A stretch of DNA of 64,000 nucleotides from Shinella sp. CPCC 101442 (GCF_024704725.1 NZ_JALIQS010000002.1:124001-188000); one strand, 5' to 3'. Positions 1 to 10,478 are shown, counted from the first letter of the stretch. Translations and numbers: made by a program. The notes: a model not told the origin generated them from the letters alone.

Positions 1-531
1 GCCTCCACGTCGGCCGAGACATCATTGCAAATCCATCAAGATTATGACGCTTTTGGCTTTTCCCTTGCCATTGTGACATATCCGCCATAAAAGCAAAGTC
101 AGGGAAAAAGACCAGACGGGATAGAATCGTCCTGGGCAGGCAGCCACTCCTTCGGGGCTTGGCGCCGAACCGGGGCCTCATCCGCCGTCATACACCCTTT
201 TTCCCGGCCGAACAGATCGCGTAAACCGGCGGTGGCCGGAACAGTCAAGGTGGATCTCCACCAAACGCCCTTACCAAAGGGCAATTTCATCGGACCTTCA
301 GGGTCTATGGCACTGGCATTCTCGTTGGACGTTGATGTTGACGCAGCGGACACTTTCAGAGGGTAACAGGCACCGGGACGCTCGCGCTCCGGCCTTCCTC
401 CGTCTGCTTACCCCTCACCCGGGCCTGACGAGAACTTACCTATCCGGCGCATCCCCCTCCTCCCCCGGCTCACCCGTTTCAGGGTACAGCTTGCCGCCAG
501 GACTGCGGCTGCGCCGAGGAGTTCAATCTAC
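1..531. other. upstream region and probable long 5' leader of rne
   Basis: I see no convincing gene here; the short open frames on both strands have no ribosome-binding site and no recognisable product. A weak alphaproteobacterial-type promoter on the + strand could be CTTGCC at 64-69, 17 bases, then ATAAAA at 87-92, which would give a leader of over 400 bases. The last 40 bases hold GAGGAG about ten bases before the rne ATG. A long leader would fit RNase E, which is autoregulated through its 5' leader in enterobacteria, but no conserved leader motif was identified here. Confidence 0.4.
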
Positions 532-3396
532 ATGGCAGAGAAAATGCTTATCGACGCGTCTCACTCCGAGGAGACGCGCGTCGTTGTCGTACGCGGAAAC
601 CGCATAGAAGAATTCGACTTCGAATCCGAACACAAGAAGCAGATCCGCGGCAATATCTACCTTGCCAAGGTCACGCGCGTCGAACCGTCGCTGCAGGCGG
701 CCTTCGTCGATTACGGCGGTAACCGCCACGGCTTCCTGGCTTTCGCCGAAATCCACCCGGATTATTACCAGATCCCGCTCGCCGACCGTCAGGCGCTCCT
801 GAGAGCCGAAGCCGAAGAGCATCGCCGCGACGACGATATCGAACATGTCGAAACGGCAAACGACCGTTCCGACAACAGCGAATCATCTGCTGAAACGGAC
901 GTCGAAGTCGAAGTCGTCGCAGCCGTCGAAGAGGCACCGGCGGAAGCCGCCGCCGAACCGGACGCCGTCGAAGCCTCCGCCGACCTCGCCGCGGAAGAAA
1001 CGCCGGCTGAAAAGCCCAAGAAGCCGCGCCGCACCCGCAAGGCCAAGGCGAAGACCGAGGATGCTCCGGCCGCCGAAGACGCTGCCGCTTCCGAAGGCAG
1101 CGACGACGAGACGCCCGGTGGCGCGATGGCCATGGCGGTCGACACCGACGAAATCTCCGAACCGTCCGACCGCAAGCGTCGCCGCCGTCGCGATGACGAC
1201 GACGATGATGACGATCATAACGGCGAAGAGAAGGAAATCATCGAATCCGTCGGCGCCGAAGACGCCATGGAAGAGGTTCCGGATCGCGTCCAGCGCAAGC
1301 CGCGCAAGCAGTACCGCATCCAGGAAGTCATCAAGCGCCGTCAGATCCTGCTCGTGCAGGTCGCCAAGGAAGAGCGCGGCAACAAGGGTGCGGCTCTCAC
1401 CACCTACCTGTCGCTCGCCGGCCGTTACTCCGTCCTGATGCCGAACACGGCGCGCGGCGGCGGTATCTCCCGCAAGATCACCAACCTGCAGGACCGCAAG
1501 CGCCTGAAGGAAATCGCACGCGACCTCGAAGTCCCGCAGGGCATGGGCGTCATCCTGCGCACCGCCGGTGCCAACCGCACCCGCGTCGAGGTCAAGCGCG
1601 ACTTCGAATACCTGATGCGCCTTTGGGAAAACGTCCGCACGCTGACGCTCGCCTCCACCGCGCCCTGCCTCGTCTATGAGGAAGGTTCGCTCATCAAGCG
1701 CTCGATCCGCGATCTCTACAACAAGGACATCGGCGAGATCGTCGTTGCCGGCGAGGAAGGCTACAAGGAGGCGAAGGCCTTCATGAAGATGCTGATGCCG
1801 AGCCACGCCAAGGTCGTACAGCCCTATCGCGACGTGCATCCGATCTTTTCGCGCTCGGGCATCGAAGCCCAGCTCGACCGCATGTTGCAGCCGCAGGTGA
1901 CGCTGAAGTCCGGCGGCTACATCATCATCAACCAGACCGAGGCGCTCGTCTCGATCGACGTCAACTCCGGCCGTTCGACGCGCGAACACTCGATCGAAGA
2001 GACCGCGCTGCAGACGAACCTGGAAGCGGCGGAAGAAGTGGCGCGCCAGCTGCGCCTGCGCGACCTTGCCGGCCTTGTCGTCATCGACTTCATCGACATG
2101 GAGGAGAAGCGCAACAACCGCTCCGTCGAGAAGCGCCTCAAGGATCATCTCAAGAACGATCGCGCGCGCATCCAGGTCGGCCGCATCTCGCATTTCGGCC
2201 TGCTCGAAATGTCGCGCCAGCGCATTCGCGCGTCCGTTCTCGAATCGACCATGCAGACCTGCCCGCACTGCAACGGCACGGGCCATATCCGCTCGCAGTC
2301 GTCCGTCGCACTGCATGTCCTGCGCGGCATCGAGGAATACCTCCTCAAGAACACGACGCACAATATCGTCGTGCGCACGACGCCTGACATCGCGCTCTAT
2401 GTGCTCAACCACAAGCGCGGCACGATCATCGACTACGAAACCCGCTTCGGCGTTCAGATCATCATCGAAGCCGATGCTCATGTCGGCGCGCAGCACTTTG
2501 CGATCGATCGCGGCGAAGCCGTCGAGAACCCGGTCACGATCGAGCAGATCCTGCATTTCGAGCCCGAGCCGGAAGAAGAAGACGTCGTGATCGAGGACGA
2601 GATCGACGAGGAAGAGGACGAAGCAGCAGCCGCACGTCCGGCCGCCGCAGCACCGGCTGCCCAGGCATCCGCCTCTTCGGATGAGAACGGCCGCAACAAC
2701 AAGCGCAAGCGTCGCCGCCGCCGTCGTGGCCGTGGCCGCGATGGTGAAGGCGCCGATACCGCCTCCTTCGGTGGCGAACAGGCCGGCGACGACGAAGAGA
2801 TCGATGACGACGACGCCGAAGCAGAGGGCGATGACGGCGCAGAGGCGCCGAAGTCCGCCGAGGCTTCGGATGATGCTGGCGATCGCCGCAAGCGCCGCCG
2901 CCGTGGCAAGCGCGGTGGCCGTCGCAACCGTCCGGAAGACGGCGCCGTCGACGAAGCCGGCGAAAGCGAGGACGAAGGTGACGAAGGCGAGGCCGCTGAG
3001 GTTGTCGTCGTCGAAGCCGAGGTTGCCGAAGTCGCTGTCGTCGTCGAGGAAACGCCGGTCGAAGCCGTTGCCGAAGAGGCGCCAGCCAAGCCGAAGCGTG
3101 CCCGCAAGAGCCGCGCCAAGGCCGCTGTCGAAGAGGTTGCGACCGACGAAGCTGCCCGCGTCGAAATCGAGGCCCAGCCCGCTCCCGTCGTTGAAGAAAC
3201 GACACCGGTGGAGCCTGCCGTCGAAGAAGCCGTCGCCGCTCTGGAAGAAGCCAAGCCCGCCCGTGGCAACCGCGACATCGACAAGATCGCCTCCGAACCG
3301 GTGGTAAAGTCGTCCACCACGAAGGAAGCGGCTGCGGAAGACGACGCCGACAAGCCCAAGAAGGGCGGCTGGTGGCAACGCCGCGGTTTCTTCTAA
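532..3396 (+). CDS. rne: ribonuclease E
   Basis: Essential single-strand endoribonuclease that starts most mRNA decay, matures rRNA and tRNA, and scaffolds the degradosome. The 954-residue protein begins with the first half of an S1 domain (residues about 1-95). This is broken by an insertion of roughly 170 residues rich in Glu/Ala and then Arg and Asp runs (about 96-265). The S1/RNase H/DNase I-like catalytic core then resumes. The catalytic aspartates sit in SIDVNSG (Asp476) and VVIDFIDME (Asp519), and the zinc-link CPHC is Cys577/Cys580. Residues from about 670 to the end are low complexity with Arg-rich RNA-binding blocks and acidic stretches, as expected of the degradosome scaffold. The insertion in the S1 domain is known for alphaproteobacterial enzymes. 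A strong terminator follows. Confidence 0.97.
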   Translation: MAEKMLIDASHSEETRVVVVRGNRIEEFDFESEHKKQIRGNIYLAKVTRVEPSLQAAFVDYGGNRHGFLAFAEIHPDYYQIPLADRQALLRAEAEEHRRDDDIEHVETANDRSDNSESSAETDVEVEVVAAVEEAPAEAAAEPDAVEASADLAAEETPAEKPKKPRRTRKAKAKTEDAPAAEDAAASEGSDDETPGGAMAMAVDTDEISEPSDRKRRRRRDDDDDDDDHNGEEKEIIESVGAEDAMEEVPDRVQRKPRKQYRIQEVIKRRQILLVQVAKEERGNKGAALTTYLSLAGRYSVLMPNTARGGGISRKITNLQDRKRLKEIARDLEVPQGMGVILRTAGANRTRVEVKRDFEYLMRLWENVRTLTLASTAPCLVYEEGSLIKRSIRDLYNKDIGEIVVAGEEGYKEAKAFMKMLMPSHAKVVQPYRDVHPIFSRSGIEAQLDRMLQPQVTLKSGGYIIINQTEALVSIDVNSGRSTREHSIEETALQTNLEAAEEVARQLRLRDLAGLVVIDFIDMEEKRNNRSVEKRLKDHLKNDRARIQVGRISHFGLLEMSRQRIRASVLESTMQTCPHCNGTGHIRSQSSVALHVLRGIEEYLLKNTTHNIVVRTTPDIALYVLNHKRGTIIDYETRFGVQIIIEADAHVGAQHFAIDRGEAVENPVTIEQILHFEPEPEEEDVVIEDEIDEEEDEAAAARPAAAAPAAQASASSDENGRNNKRKRRRRRRGRGRDGEGADTASFGGEQAGDDEEIDDDDAEAEGDDGAEAPKSAEASDDAGDRRKRRRRGKRGGRRNRPEDGAVDEAGESEDEGDEGEAAEVVVVEAEVAEVAVVVEETPVEAVAEEAPAKPKRARKSRAKAAVEEVATDEAARVEIEAQPAPVVEETTPVEPAVEEAVAALEEAKPARGNRDIDKIASEPVVKSSTTKEAAAEDDADKPKKGGWWQRRGFF

Positions 3397-3421
3397 GAAA
3401 CGGTTTGCGTCAGAGAATTCG

Positions 3422-3450
3422 AAAGGCCCGGGTTTCCCCGGGCCTTTTTC
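3422..3450 (+). terminator. rho-independent terminator of rne
   Basis: Perfect 11-bp stem AAAGGCCCGGG / CCCGGGCCTTT with a TTTC loop, running into a T-rich tail 26 bases after the rne stop. Confidence 0.9.
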
Positions 3451-3530
3451 GTTTGTGCGGGAAACGGGTGGTTGCCTCGCTGACCTTCTGCGACATCGGC
3501 GGTCGTCAGAAATCAGAAAGGGAGAAACAC

Positions 3531-4295
3531 ATGACCCGTCTTACCAACAAGGTTGCCATCATTACCGGCGCAAGCTCCGGCATCGGCCGGGCCGCTGCAC
3601 TGCTCTTTGCCCGCCAGGGTGCAAAGCTCGTTCTGTCCGCCCGCGGATCTGAACGGCTTGAAGACGTGGCCCGGGAAATCCGGACTGAAGGCGGTGACGT
3701 GATGGCCGTTCCAGGCGATGTCGGCGAGGAGGCGCATCATCAGGCGCTGGTCGAGGCTGCCACGGTGGAATTCGGCGGTGTCGATATCGCCTTCAACAAC
3801 GCCGGCACGACAGGCCCGATCGGCCCGCTACCGGCGCTTTCACAGAGCGAATGGCAGAGCGTGCTCGCCGTCAACCTGACAAGCGGGTTCCTCGCCGCAA
3901 AATACCAGTTGCCGGCCATGGAAGCACGCGGCGGGGGCAGCCTCGTCTTCACCTCGACCTTCGTCGGCTACACTGCAGGCTTTCCGGGACTTGCCGCCTA
4001 CGCGGCATCGAAATCCGGTTTGGTCGGCCTCGTGCAGGTGCTTGCGTCGGAATATGGCCCGAAGGGCATTCGCGTGAATGCGCTGCTGCCCGGCGCGACG
4101 GATACTCCGATGGGCCGGCAGGTCGCGAACACACCGGAAGAGCGGCAATTCGTGGCCGGGCTCAACGCCTTCAAGCGCATCGCAGCCCCCGAGGAAATCG
4201 CGGAAGCCGCGCTCTTCCTCTGCTCGGATGCCTCAAGCTTCACGACCGGTACGGCGATGCTGGTCGATGGCGGCGTCTCGATCAACCGCGTTTGA
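3531..4295 (+). CDS. SDR family oxidoreductase
   Basis: NAD(P)-dependent short-chain dehydrogenase/reductase of 254 residues, a classical-SDR length. It has the cofactor motif TGASSGIG (residues 12-19), the structural NNAG at 89-92, and the active-site pair YAASK (Tyr157, Lys161) with a Ser near 142. It ends with the usual DGG near the C-terminus. The ATG at 3531 is chosen because GGGAGA lies just upstream; an in-frame extension would run back through the rne terminator. It lies between the rne terminator and a convergent aminotransferase, so it is probably monocistronic. Substrate cannot be read from sequence; oxidation or reduction of a small alcohol or ketone is the family-level expectation. 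Confidence 0.9.
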   Translation: MTRLTNKVAIITGASSGIGRAAALLFARQGAKLVLSARGSERLEDVAREIRTEGGDVMAVPGDVGEEAHHQALVEAATVEFGGVDIAFNNAGTTGPIGPLPALSQSEWQSVLAVNLTSGFLAAKYQLPAMEARGGGSLVFTSTFVGYTAGFPGLAAYAASKSGLVGLVQVLASEYGPKGIRVNALLPGATDTPMGRQVANTPEERQFVAGLNAFKRIAAPEEIAEAALFLCSDASSFTTGTAMLVDGGVSINRV

Positions 4296-4311
4296 GAAAA
4301 CGAGTCAGGTG

Positions 4312-4375
4312 CCTGACAGATCGATTCCGTCTTCCGCCGCAAGGCGCTGAAACGGAATCGTTTTCAGCTGTCAGG
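4312..4375. terminator. nested inverted repeat, bidirectional terminator
   Basis: Inner stem CGATTCCGT (4322-4330) / ACGGAATCG (4352-4360) followed by TTTTC on the + strand. It is enclosed by a second pair, CCTGACAG (4312-4319) / CTGTCAGG (4368-4375). It lies between the stops of two convergent genes and overlaps the aminotransferase stop codon, so it can terminate from both sides. Confidence 0.6.
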
Positions 4376-5510
4376 CCAGCCAGCGCGCGAGGCGGTCGAC
4401 TGCCTCGCGCATTTCCTCGAAGGATCCGGCATAGGAGAAGCGCATCGTGTGGTGGCCATCCCTGGGATCGAAATCGATGCCCGGCGTTGCCGCCACATCC
4501 GTCTCGGCCAGCATGCGGCGGGCAAAGGCCATGCTGTCATTGGTAAAGCGGCGAACATCCACATAGGCGTAGAAGGCGCCGTCCATCGGCGAGGCGATGG
4601 AGAAGCCGATTTCCGGCAGGCGCTTGACGAGGAAGTCGCGGTTCACCCGATAGGCGTCGCGGTAGACATTCAGCTCCGCCTCGGCGCCGAGCGCCGCCTC
4701 CGCCGCGATCTGCGAAAGTTCCGGCGCGGAGATGTAGAGGCTCTGGGCGATGCGCTCGACGGAACGCACCAGTTTTTCCGGCAGCACCATCCAGCCGATG
4801 CGCCAACCGGTCATGCAATAATATTTCGAAAACGAGTTGATGATGACGGCCTCGTCACCAAATTCCAGCGCCGTGACCTCTTCCCCGACGAAGGTGAGGC
4901 CGTGATAGATTTCGTCCGAGATGAAGGCGATGCCGTTCTCACGGCAATAGGCGGACAACGCCGCCAGATTGGCCCGGCCCGTGACGGTGCCGGTCGGATT
5001 GGCAGGGCTGGCGAGCAACACGCCATCGATCCGCCCGGCCGCTTCGAGCGCCTGCGGCGTCAACGTGAATTCGTTTTCGGCATTCACTCCGATTTCGACA
5101 GTCTCGATGCCGAGTGCGGCGAGGATGTTGCGATAGGCCGGATAGCCGGGGCGCGCGATGGCAACGCGGTCGCCGGCATCGAACAGCGCAAGGAAGGCGA
5201 GATTGAAACCGGCGGAAGAGCCTGTGGTGATGGCGATGCGGCCGGGATCGACGGAAACGCCGTGATGGCTTCTGTAGAAGTCGGAAATCGCGCGGCGCAG
5301 CGAGATGAGGCCGAGCGCATCCGTATAGCCGATGCGGCCGATCTCCAGCGCCTGGCGCGCCGCAGCGCGGGCTGCCTCCGGCGCCGGATGCACGGGTTGG
5401 CCGACGGCCATGGAGATCACCGGCCGGCCGGCGGCGCGCTGCTTCGTCGCCTCGGCGAGAACATCCATGGCGTGAAAGGGTTCGACGGCGCCGCGGCGGG
5501 AGAGTTTCAT
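4371..5510 (-). CDS. pyridoxal phosphate-dependent class I/II aminotransferase
   Basis: 379-residue fold-type I PLP enzyme. The cofactor lysine is Lys229 in SFSKYYCMTGWRIGW, the SxxK...GWRxG signature of aspartate/alanine-type aminotransferases. The substrate/PLP-binding SPANPTG lies at about 168-174 and SDEIYHGL at 198-205. Family members transfer the amino group between an amino acid and 2-oxoglutarate; the exact amino acid is not determinable. Transcribed away from the downstream DsbA-like gene and convergent with the SDR gene. Confidence 0.92.
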   Translation of the reverse strand: MKLSRRGAVEPFHAMDVLAEATKQRAAGRPVISMAVGQPVHPAPEAARAAARQALEIGRIGYTDALGLISLRRAISDFYRSHHGVSVDPGRIAITTGSSAGFNLAFLALFDAGDRVAIARPGYPAYRNILAALGIETVEIGVNAENEFTLTPQALEAAGRIDGVLLASPANPTGTVTGRANLAALSAYCRENGIAFISDEIYHGLTFVGEEVTALEFGDEAVIINSFSKYYCMTGWRIGWMVLPEKLVRSVERIAQSLYISAPELSQIAAEAALGAEAELNVYRDAYRVNRDFLVKRLPEIGFSIASPMDGAFYAYVDVRRFTNDSMAFARRMLAETDVAATPGIDFDPRDGHHTMRFSYAGSFEEMREAVDRLARWLA

Positions 5511-5716
5511 AAGGTTTTCTTCCGGTTCATGGGTCGAAGACTTCCTGCCGCAAGATGGATGCCTTCACAATCCCGCGAGAGCCGAAAATCCGCCGCTTTT
5601 TCCCTATCGTTTGCGCGCCGGCGCTCATAAGGTCGTTGAAAGCGCCCACTCCGCATTGACTGGGTGGCGCCGGCAATGGCACTTCTCCGGCGCATCACGA
5701 CGAGGACAGCACAGAC

Positions 5717-6478
5717 ATGACATTCAAGACGAAGCTTGCGGCCACCGTGGCTCTTATTCTTGCGGCCGCAGCGCCCCTTCCCGCTCTCGCCCTCGACGAT
5801 GCGCAGAAGAAGGAGATCGGCGAGTTCATCAAGGAATACCTTGTCGAGAACCCGGAAATCCTGCTCGACGTGCAGGAAGCCCTGCAGAAGAAGCAGGAGG
5901 ACCAGCAACAGGCAAAGGCCAAGTCCGCGATATCGGACAACGAGAAGAGCATCTACAACTCGCCCTATGACATTGCGCTCGGCAATCCCGAGGGCGACGT
6001 CACCATCGTCGAGTTCTTCGACTACAACTGCGGCTACTGCAAGCGCGCGCTGTCCGACATGGACGAGATCCTGAAAGAGGACAAGAACGTTCGCTTCGTC
6101 CTCAAGGAACTGCCGATCCTCGGTCCCGATTCGCTTGCTGCCCACAAGGTGAGCGCCGCCTTCCGCGATCTCGCACCGGAAAAATACGGCGAATTCCACC
6201 GGGCGCTGCTTGGAACAGAAGGCCGCGCGACGGAAGAAAGCGCCATCGCGCTTGCCTCCACCATGGGTGTTTCAGAAGCCGATATCCGCAAGACCATGAC
6301 CGAAAAGCCGCATGACGACGCCGTGCGCGAAGCCTATTCGCTGGCGAACGACCTCGGCATCACGGGCACCCCCTCCTACGTTCTCGGCAACGAGATGGTG
6401 TTCGGCGCGGTCGGCGTGGACGACCTTCGCGCCAAGATCGCCAATGTGCGTGCCTGCGGCAAGGCGACCTGCTCGTAA
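5717..6478 (+). CDS. DsbA family protein (periplasmic thiol:disulfide oxidoreductase)
   Basis: 253-residue exported thioredoxin-fold protein. An N-terminal signal peptide (about residues 1-25, hydrophobic core then ALA) is followed by a helical N-terminal extension rich in Gln/Lys/Glu and the redox motif CGYC (Cys105-Cys108). The cis-proline element TGTPSY is near residue 215. The closest architecture is the DsbA-like/Com1-type group with an N-terminal dimerisation helix, so oxidase or isomerase are both possible. A CGYC centre is also seen in DsbG/ScsC-like proteins. Divergent from the aminotransferase. Confidence 0.88.
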   Translation: MTFKTKLAATVALILAAAAPLPALALDDAQKKEIGEFIKEYLVENPEILLDVQEALQKKQEDQQQAKAKSAISDNEKSIYNSPYDIALGNPEGDVTIVEFFDYNCGYCKRALSDMDEILKEDKNVRFVLKELPILGPDSLAAHKVSAAFRDLAPEKYGEFHRALLGTEGRATEESAIALASTMGVSEADIRKTMTEKPHDDAVREAYSLANDLGITGTPSYVLGNEMVFGAVGVDDLRAKIANVRACGKATCS

Positions 6479-6499
6479 CCGCCATCTTCTTGCCACGCT

Positions 6500-6513
6500 G
6501 GCCTGATCAGGCC
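6500..6513. repeat. 14-bp perfect palindrome downstream of the DsbA-like gene
   Basis: GGCCTGATCAGGCC, loopless, 21 bases after the stop codon. It could be the base of a structured 3' end or a protein-binding site. A separate terminator follows at 6546. Confidence 0.3.
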
Positions 6514-6545
6514 TTGCTGCTTGTGGACATGCCTGCTTGACCGGA

Positions 6546-6572
6546 AAAGCCCCGCGCCTTGGGGCTTTCCTC
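6546..6572 (+). terminator. probable terminator before aroQ
   Basis: Perfect 8-bp stem AAAGCCCC / GGGGCTTT with loop GCGCCTT, followed by only a weak T tract (TTTCC). Confidence 0.55.
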
Positions 6573-6624
6573 ACGGAAACCACCGGTCTATAGGTAGTCC
6601 TCTATCCAGCATGCGGAATTGCGA

Positions 6625-7062
6625 ATGGCTTTACCCCTTTTCGTGCTCAACGGCCCCAACCTGAACGCACTCGGCAAGCGCGAGCCCGGTATCTATGGCG
6701 GCCAGACGCTCGCCGATATCGAAGCGTTGTGCAAGGCCGAGGGCGAGAAGCTGGGTTTTGCCGTCGATTTCCGCCAATCCAATCATGAAGGCGATCTGGT
6801 CGACTGGATCCACGAGGCTGGCGATGTCGCCGCCGGCATCGCCATCAACGCCGGTGCCTACACCCACACCTCGATCGCGCTGCATGACGCCATCCGCGCC
6901 ATCAAGATCCCGGTGGTCGAACTGCACCTTTCCAACGTGCATGCCCGCGAGGAATTCCGCCACAAATCGATGATCGCGCCCGCCGTAAAGGGCGTCATCT
7001 GCGGTTTTGGCGCGCAGAGCTATATCCTCGCGCTCCATGCGCTTTCATCCATCACGACATAA
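6625..7062 (+). CDS. aroQ: type II 3-dehydroquinate dehydratase
   Basis: Third step of the shikimate pathway, dehydration of 3-dehydroquinate. The 145-residue length is normal for the dodecameric type II enzyme. It has the N-terminal FVLNGPNLNALGKREPGIYG block with the catalytic Tyr, the RQSNHEGDL segment, the NAGAYTHTS block and the VELHLSN/HAREEFRHKS block carrying substrate-binding residues. The ATG at 6625 matches family starts; a TTG at 6619 would add only two residues. It is first in a tight run with accB and accC (22- and 10-base gaps), the order seen in related alphaproteobacteria. Confidence 0.96.
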   Translation: MALPLFVLNGPNLNALGKREPGIYGGQTLADIEALCKAEGEKLGFAVDFRQSNHEGDLVDWIHEAGDVAAGIAINAGAYTHTSIALHDAIRAIKIPVVELHLSNVHAREEFRHKSMIAPAVKGVICGFGAQSYILALHALSSITT

Positions 7063-7084
7063 GAAGAACCAGAGGCTCAATCCC

Positions 7085-7552
7085 ATGGCTGACAAGAAAC
7101 ACGGCATCGATCAGGCTCTGATCCGCGATCTCGCCAATATCCTCAACGAGACCGACCTGACCGAGATCGAGGTCGAGCAGGACGACATGCGCATCCGCGT
7201 CTCGCGCGCCGGCACGCCGCAATACGTCCAGGCGCCGATCGCGGCACCCGCCTTCGCCGCACCGGCGGTCGCCGCTACCGCTTCCGTCGCAGCGGCACCT
7301 GCCGACGCCCGCAGCAACAAGAACGCCGTCATGGCCCCCATGGTCGGCACCGCCTACCTGTCGCCCGCGCCGGGCTCGCGCCCCTTTATCGAAGTCGGTG
7401 CAACGGTCAAGGAAGGCCAGACCATCCTCATCATCGAAGCCATGAAGACGATGAACCAGATCCCGGCGCCGCGCTCGGGCAAGGTCACCGAAATCCTCGT
7501 GCAGGATTCGAGCCCGGTCGAGTACGGCGAACCGCTTGTCATCATTGAGTAA
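7085..7552 (+). CDS. accB: acetyl-CoA carboxylase biotin carboxyl carrier protein
   Basis: Carries the biotin that shuttles carboxylate during malonyl-CoA synthesis, the first committed step of fatty acid synthesis. 155 residues: an N-terminal helical segment (1-50), an Ala/Pro-rich linker (about 55-85) and a lipoyl/biotinyl domain. The biotin lysine lies in IIEAMKTMNQI; the residue after the lysine is Thr where many homologues have Met or Leu. The ATG at 7085 begins MADKKHGID. The partner carboxylase accC starts 10 bases downstream. The ligase that biotinylates it is birA at 55593-56360 on the minus strand. Confidence 0.97.
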   Translation: MADKKHGIDQALIRDLANILNETDLTEIEVEQDDMRIRVSRAGTPQYVQAPIAAPAFAAPAVAATASVAAAPADARSNKNAVMAPMVGTAYLSPAPGSRPFIEVGATVKEGQTILIIEAMKTMNQIPAPRSGKVTEILVQDSSPVEYGEPLVIIE

Positions 7553-7562
7553 GGCGGCCCCC

Positions 7563-8909
<1,347 letters not shown>

Positions 8910-8922
8910 GGCGGCGTCGGTC

Positions 8923-9537
8923 ATGGCAGGGCGTCGCAGCCGGCACCCGGAAATAACCCCGGAACTGCTTCTGCGCGCCTATTCCATCGGGCTCTTCCCG
9001 ATGGCCGATTCGGCTGATGACCCGGAGTTGTTCTGGGTCGAGCCGGATATGCGCGGCGTCATCCCGCTCGACGATTTTCACGTTTCGCGCAGCCTTGCGA
9101 AAACCATCCGCAAAAACCCTTTCGATATCCGTTTCGACACCGCCTTCGATGAAGTGCTTGCCGCCTGCGCGCAAGCCGCACCCGACCGGCCGTCGACATG
9201 GATCAATGCAAAGATCCGATCGCTCTACGGCACCCTGCACCGCATGGGCCACGCCCATTCCGTCGAAGCCTGGGACGGCGACCAGCTCGTGGGTGGCCTC
9301 TACGGGGTTTCGCTAGGCGCTGCCTTCTTCGGCGAAAGCATGTTTTCCCGTCGCACGGATGCCTCGAAGATCTGCCTCGTTCAACTCGTGGAACGGCTGA
9401 AGGCGCGCGGCTTTCGTCTGCTCGACACGCAGTTCACCACCGAGCATCTGAAGACGTTCGGGGCAATCGACGTGCCGAAGATCGATTACGAAGACATGCT
9501 GGCAAACGCGCTGGCGTCACCAAATCTGCCGTTTTGA
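8923..9537 (+). CDS. aat: leucyl/phenylalanyl-tRNA--protein transferase
   Basis: N-end rule enzyme that transfers Leu or Phe from tRNA to N-terminal Arg or Lys of proteins, marking them for ClpAP. 204 residues, with the family blocks [42 protein letters not shown] and the C-terminal [15 protein letters not shown]. It starts 13 bases after accC and probably ends the aroQ-accB-accC-aat transcript. Convergent with the DUF2155 gene 12 bases further on. Confidence 0.95.
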   Translation: MAGRRSRHPEITPELLLRAYSIGLFPMADSADDPELFWVEPDMRGVIPLDDFHVSRSLAKTIRKNPFDIRFDTAFDEVLAACAQAAPDRPSTWINAKIRSLYGTLHRMGHAHSVEAWDGDQLVGGLYGVSLGAAFFGESMFSRRTDASKICLVQLVERLKARGFRLLDTQFTTEHLKTFGAIDVPKIDYEDMLANALASPNLPF

Positions 9538-9549
9538 ACGGATGGAACC

Positions 9550-10005
9550 TTACTGGCTCTTCGTCTCGCCGTCTTCCGGCGGCGGCACTTCGGACTTTGC
9601 CTTGCACTCGACGAGCCAGACGTCATAGACGGGGTGCTCGACGGCGTTGAGGCCGGGGCTGTCGGCAAACATCCAGCCGGTGAAGATGCGGCGGATTTTC
9701 CGGTCGAGCGTGATCTCGTCGACCTCGACGAAGGAGGTCACCTTCTGCGCCTCGGTATCGTCTCGGCTGTAGCAGACCTTCGGCGTCACCTGCAGCGCAC
9801 CGAACTGGACGGTCTCGCCGATATAGACGTCGAAATTGGTGATGCGGCCGGTGATCTTGTCGATGCCGGAGAAAGCGGCGACCGGGTTTTCGATGCGGGC
9901 GGCTTCGGAGGCAACGGGCGCCATGGCGATACCGACGGCCGAGGCCGCGAGGACCACCGTTAGGAACCGCCGTCCGGCGTTCACCCGTGAAAACCCTGAT
10001 GTCAT
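9550..10005 (-). CDS. DUF2155 domain-containing exported protein
   Basis: 151 residues. The ATG at 10005 is chosen because AGGAG lies eight bases upstream. The N-terminus is a signal peptide (basic, then a hydrophobic stretch ending SEAA). The rest carries the DUF2155 signature: a GIDKITGRITNFDVYIGETVQFGAL-type segment, a conserved CYSRDD and FTGWMFADSPGLNAVEHPVYDVWLVEC. Function is unknown. It lies downstream of the NDUFA12-like gene on the same strand, an association common in alphaproteobacteria that suggests an envelope or respiratory link without proving one. Confidence 0.88.
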   Translation of the reverse strand: MTSGFSRVNAGRRFLTVVLAASAVGIAMAPVASEAARIENPVAAFSGIDKITGRITNFDVYIGETVQFGALQVTPKVCYSRDDTEAQKVTSFVEVDEITLDRKIRRIFTGWMFADSPGLNAVEHPVYDVWLVECKAKSEVPPPEDGETKSQ

Positions 10006-10079
10006 GAAGCCGTCTCCTGCGATCTGAACCGGCGTCACCGGTCGCTTGGAGCTACCGGCGAAATGTGGCCAAATCGGTA

Positions 10080-10478
10080 TCAGTTGCCCGGCGTCCAGGC
10101 GTCATAATCGCCCGTCACGCGCGGACGCTCGCCGGGTACCGCGATCGAACCCGGCGGACGGTAGGCCTGCGCCGAACCCGTGCCGTTCGGGCGGTGCGGC
10201 TTCTGCCACTCATGCGCCTGATACTTTTCGTCGGCCGGCGATACATCCGTGCGGTGGTGCATCCAGCCATGCCAGCCGGGCGGGATGGCGGAGGCGTCGG
10301 CGTAGCCGTTGTAGATCACCCAGCGGCGCGTGCGGCCTTCGGAATCCTTGGAACCGCCCTGATAGTAGACATTGCCGAGTTCGTCCTGGCCTACCTTGGT
10401 GCCGAAGCGCCAGGTGTGAAAACGGGTGCCGATCGTCTGACCGTTCCACCAGGTGAAAATCTGCTTGAGAAGGCTCAT
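10080..10478 (-). CDS. NADH:ubiquinone oxidoreductase subunit NDUFA12-like
   Basis: Homologue of the mitochondrial complex I accessory subunit B17.2/NDUFA12, found in alphaproteobacteria. 132 residues starting MSLLKQIFTWWNGQTIGTR, with the family core GNVYYQ and RRWVIYNG followed by PPGWHGWMHH. The ATG at 10478 has AAGGA nine bases upstream. The Nuo core subunits of the same complex are encoded at 56-64 kb of this window on the same strand. DUF2155 lies 74 bases downstream. Confidence 0.92.
   Translation of the reverse strand: MSLLKQIFTWWNGQTIGTRFHTWRFGTKVGQDELGNVYYQGGSKDSEGRTRRWVIYNGYADASAIPPGWHGWMHHRTDVSPADEKYQAHEWQKPHRPNGTGSAQAYRPPGSIAVPGERPRVTGDYDAWTPGN

Noticed and set aside
99-353. 84-codon minus-strand frame upstream of rne
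   Set aside because: No ribosome-binding site, no recognisable domain; more likely part of the rne leader region.
883-3378. Very long open frame antisense to rne (over 800 codons)
   Set aside because: Mirror of the GC-rich, repetitive rne coding frame; no start signals, composition is an artefact of Glu/Ala/Arg codons on the other strand.
6500-6513. Palindrome GGCCTGATCAGGCC as a LexA or FNR site
   Set aside because: Does not match GTTC-N7-GTTC or TTGAT-N4-ATCAA; kept only as a repeat.
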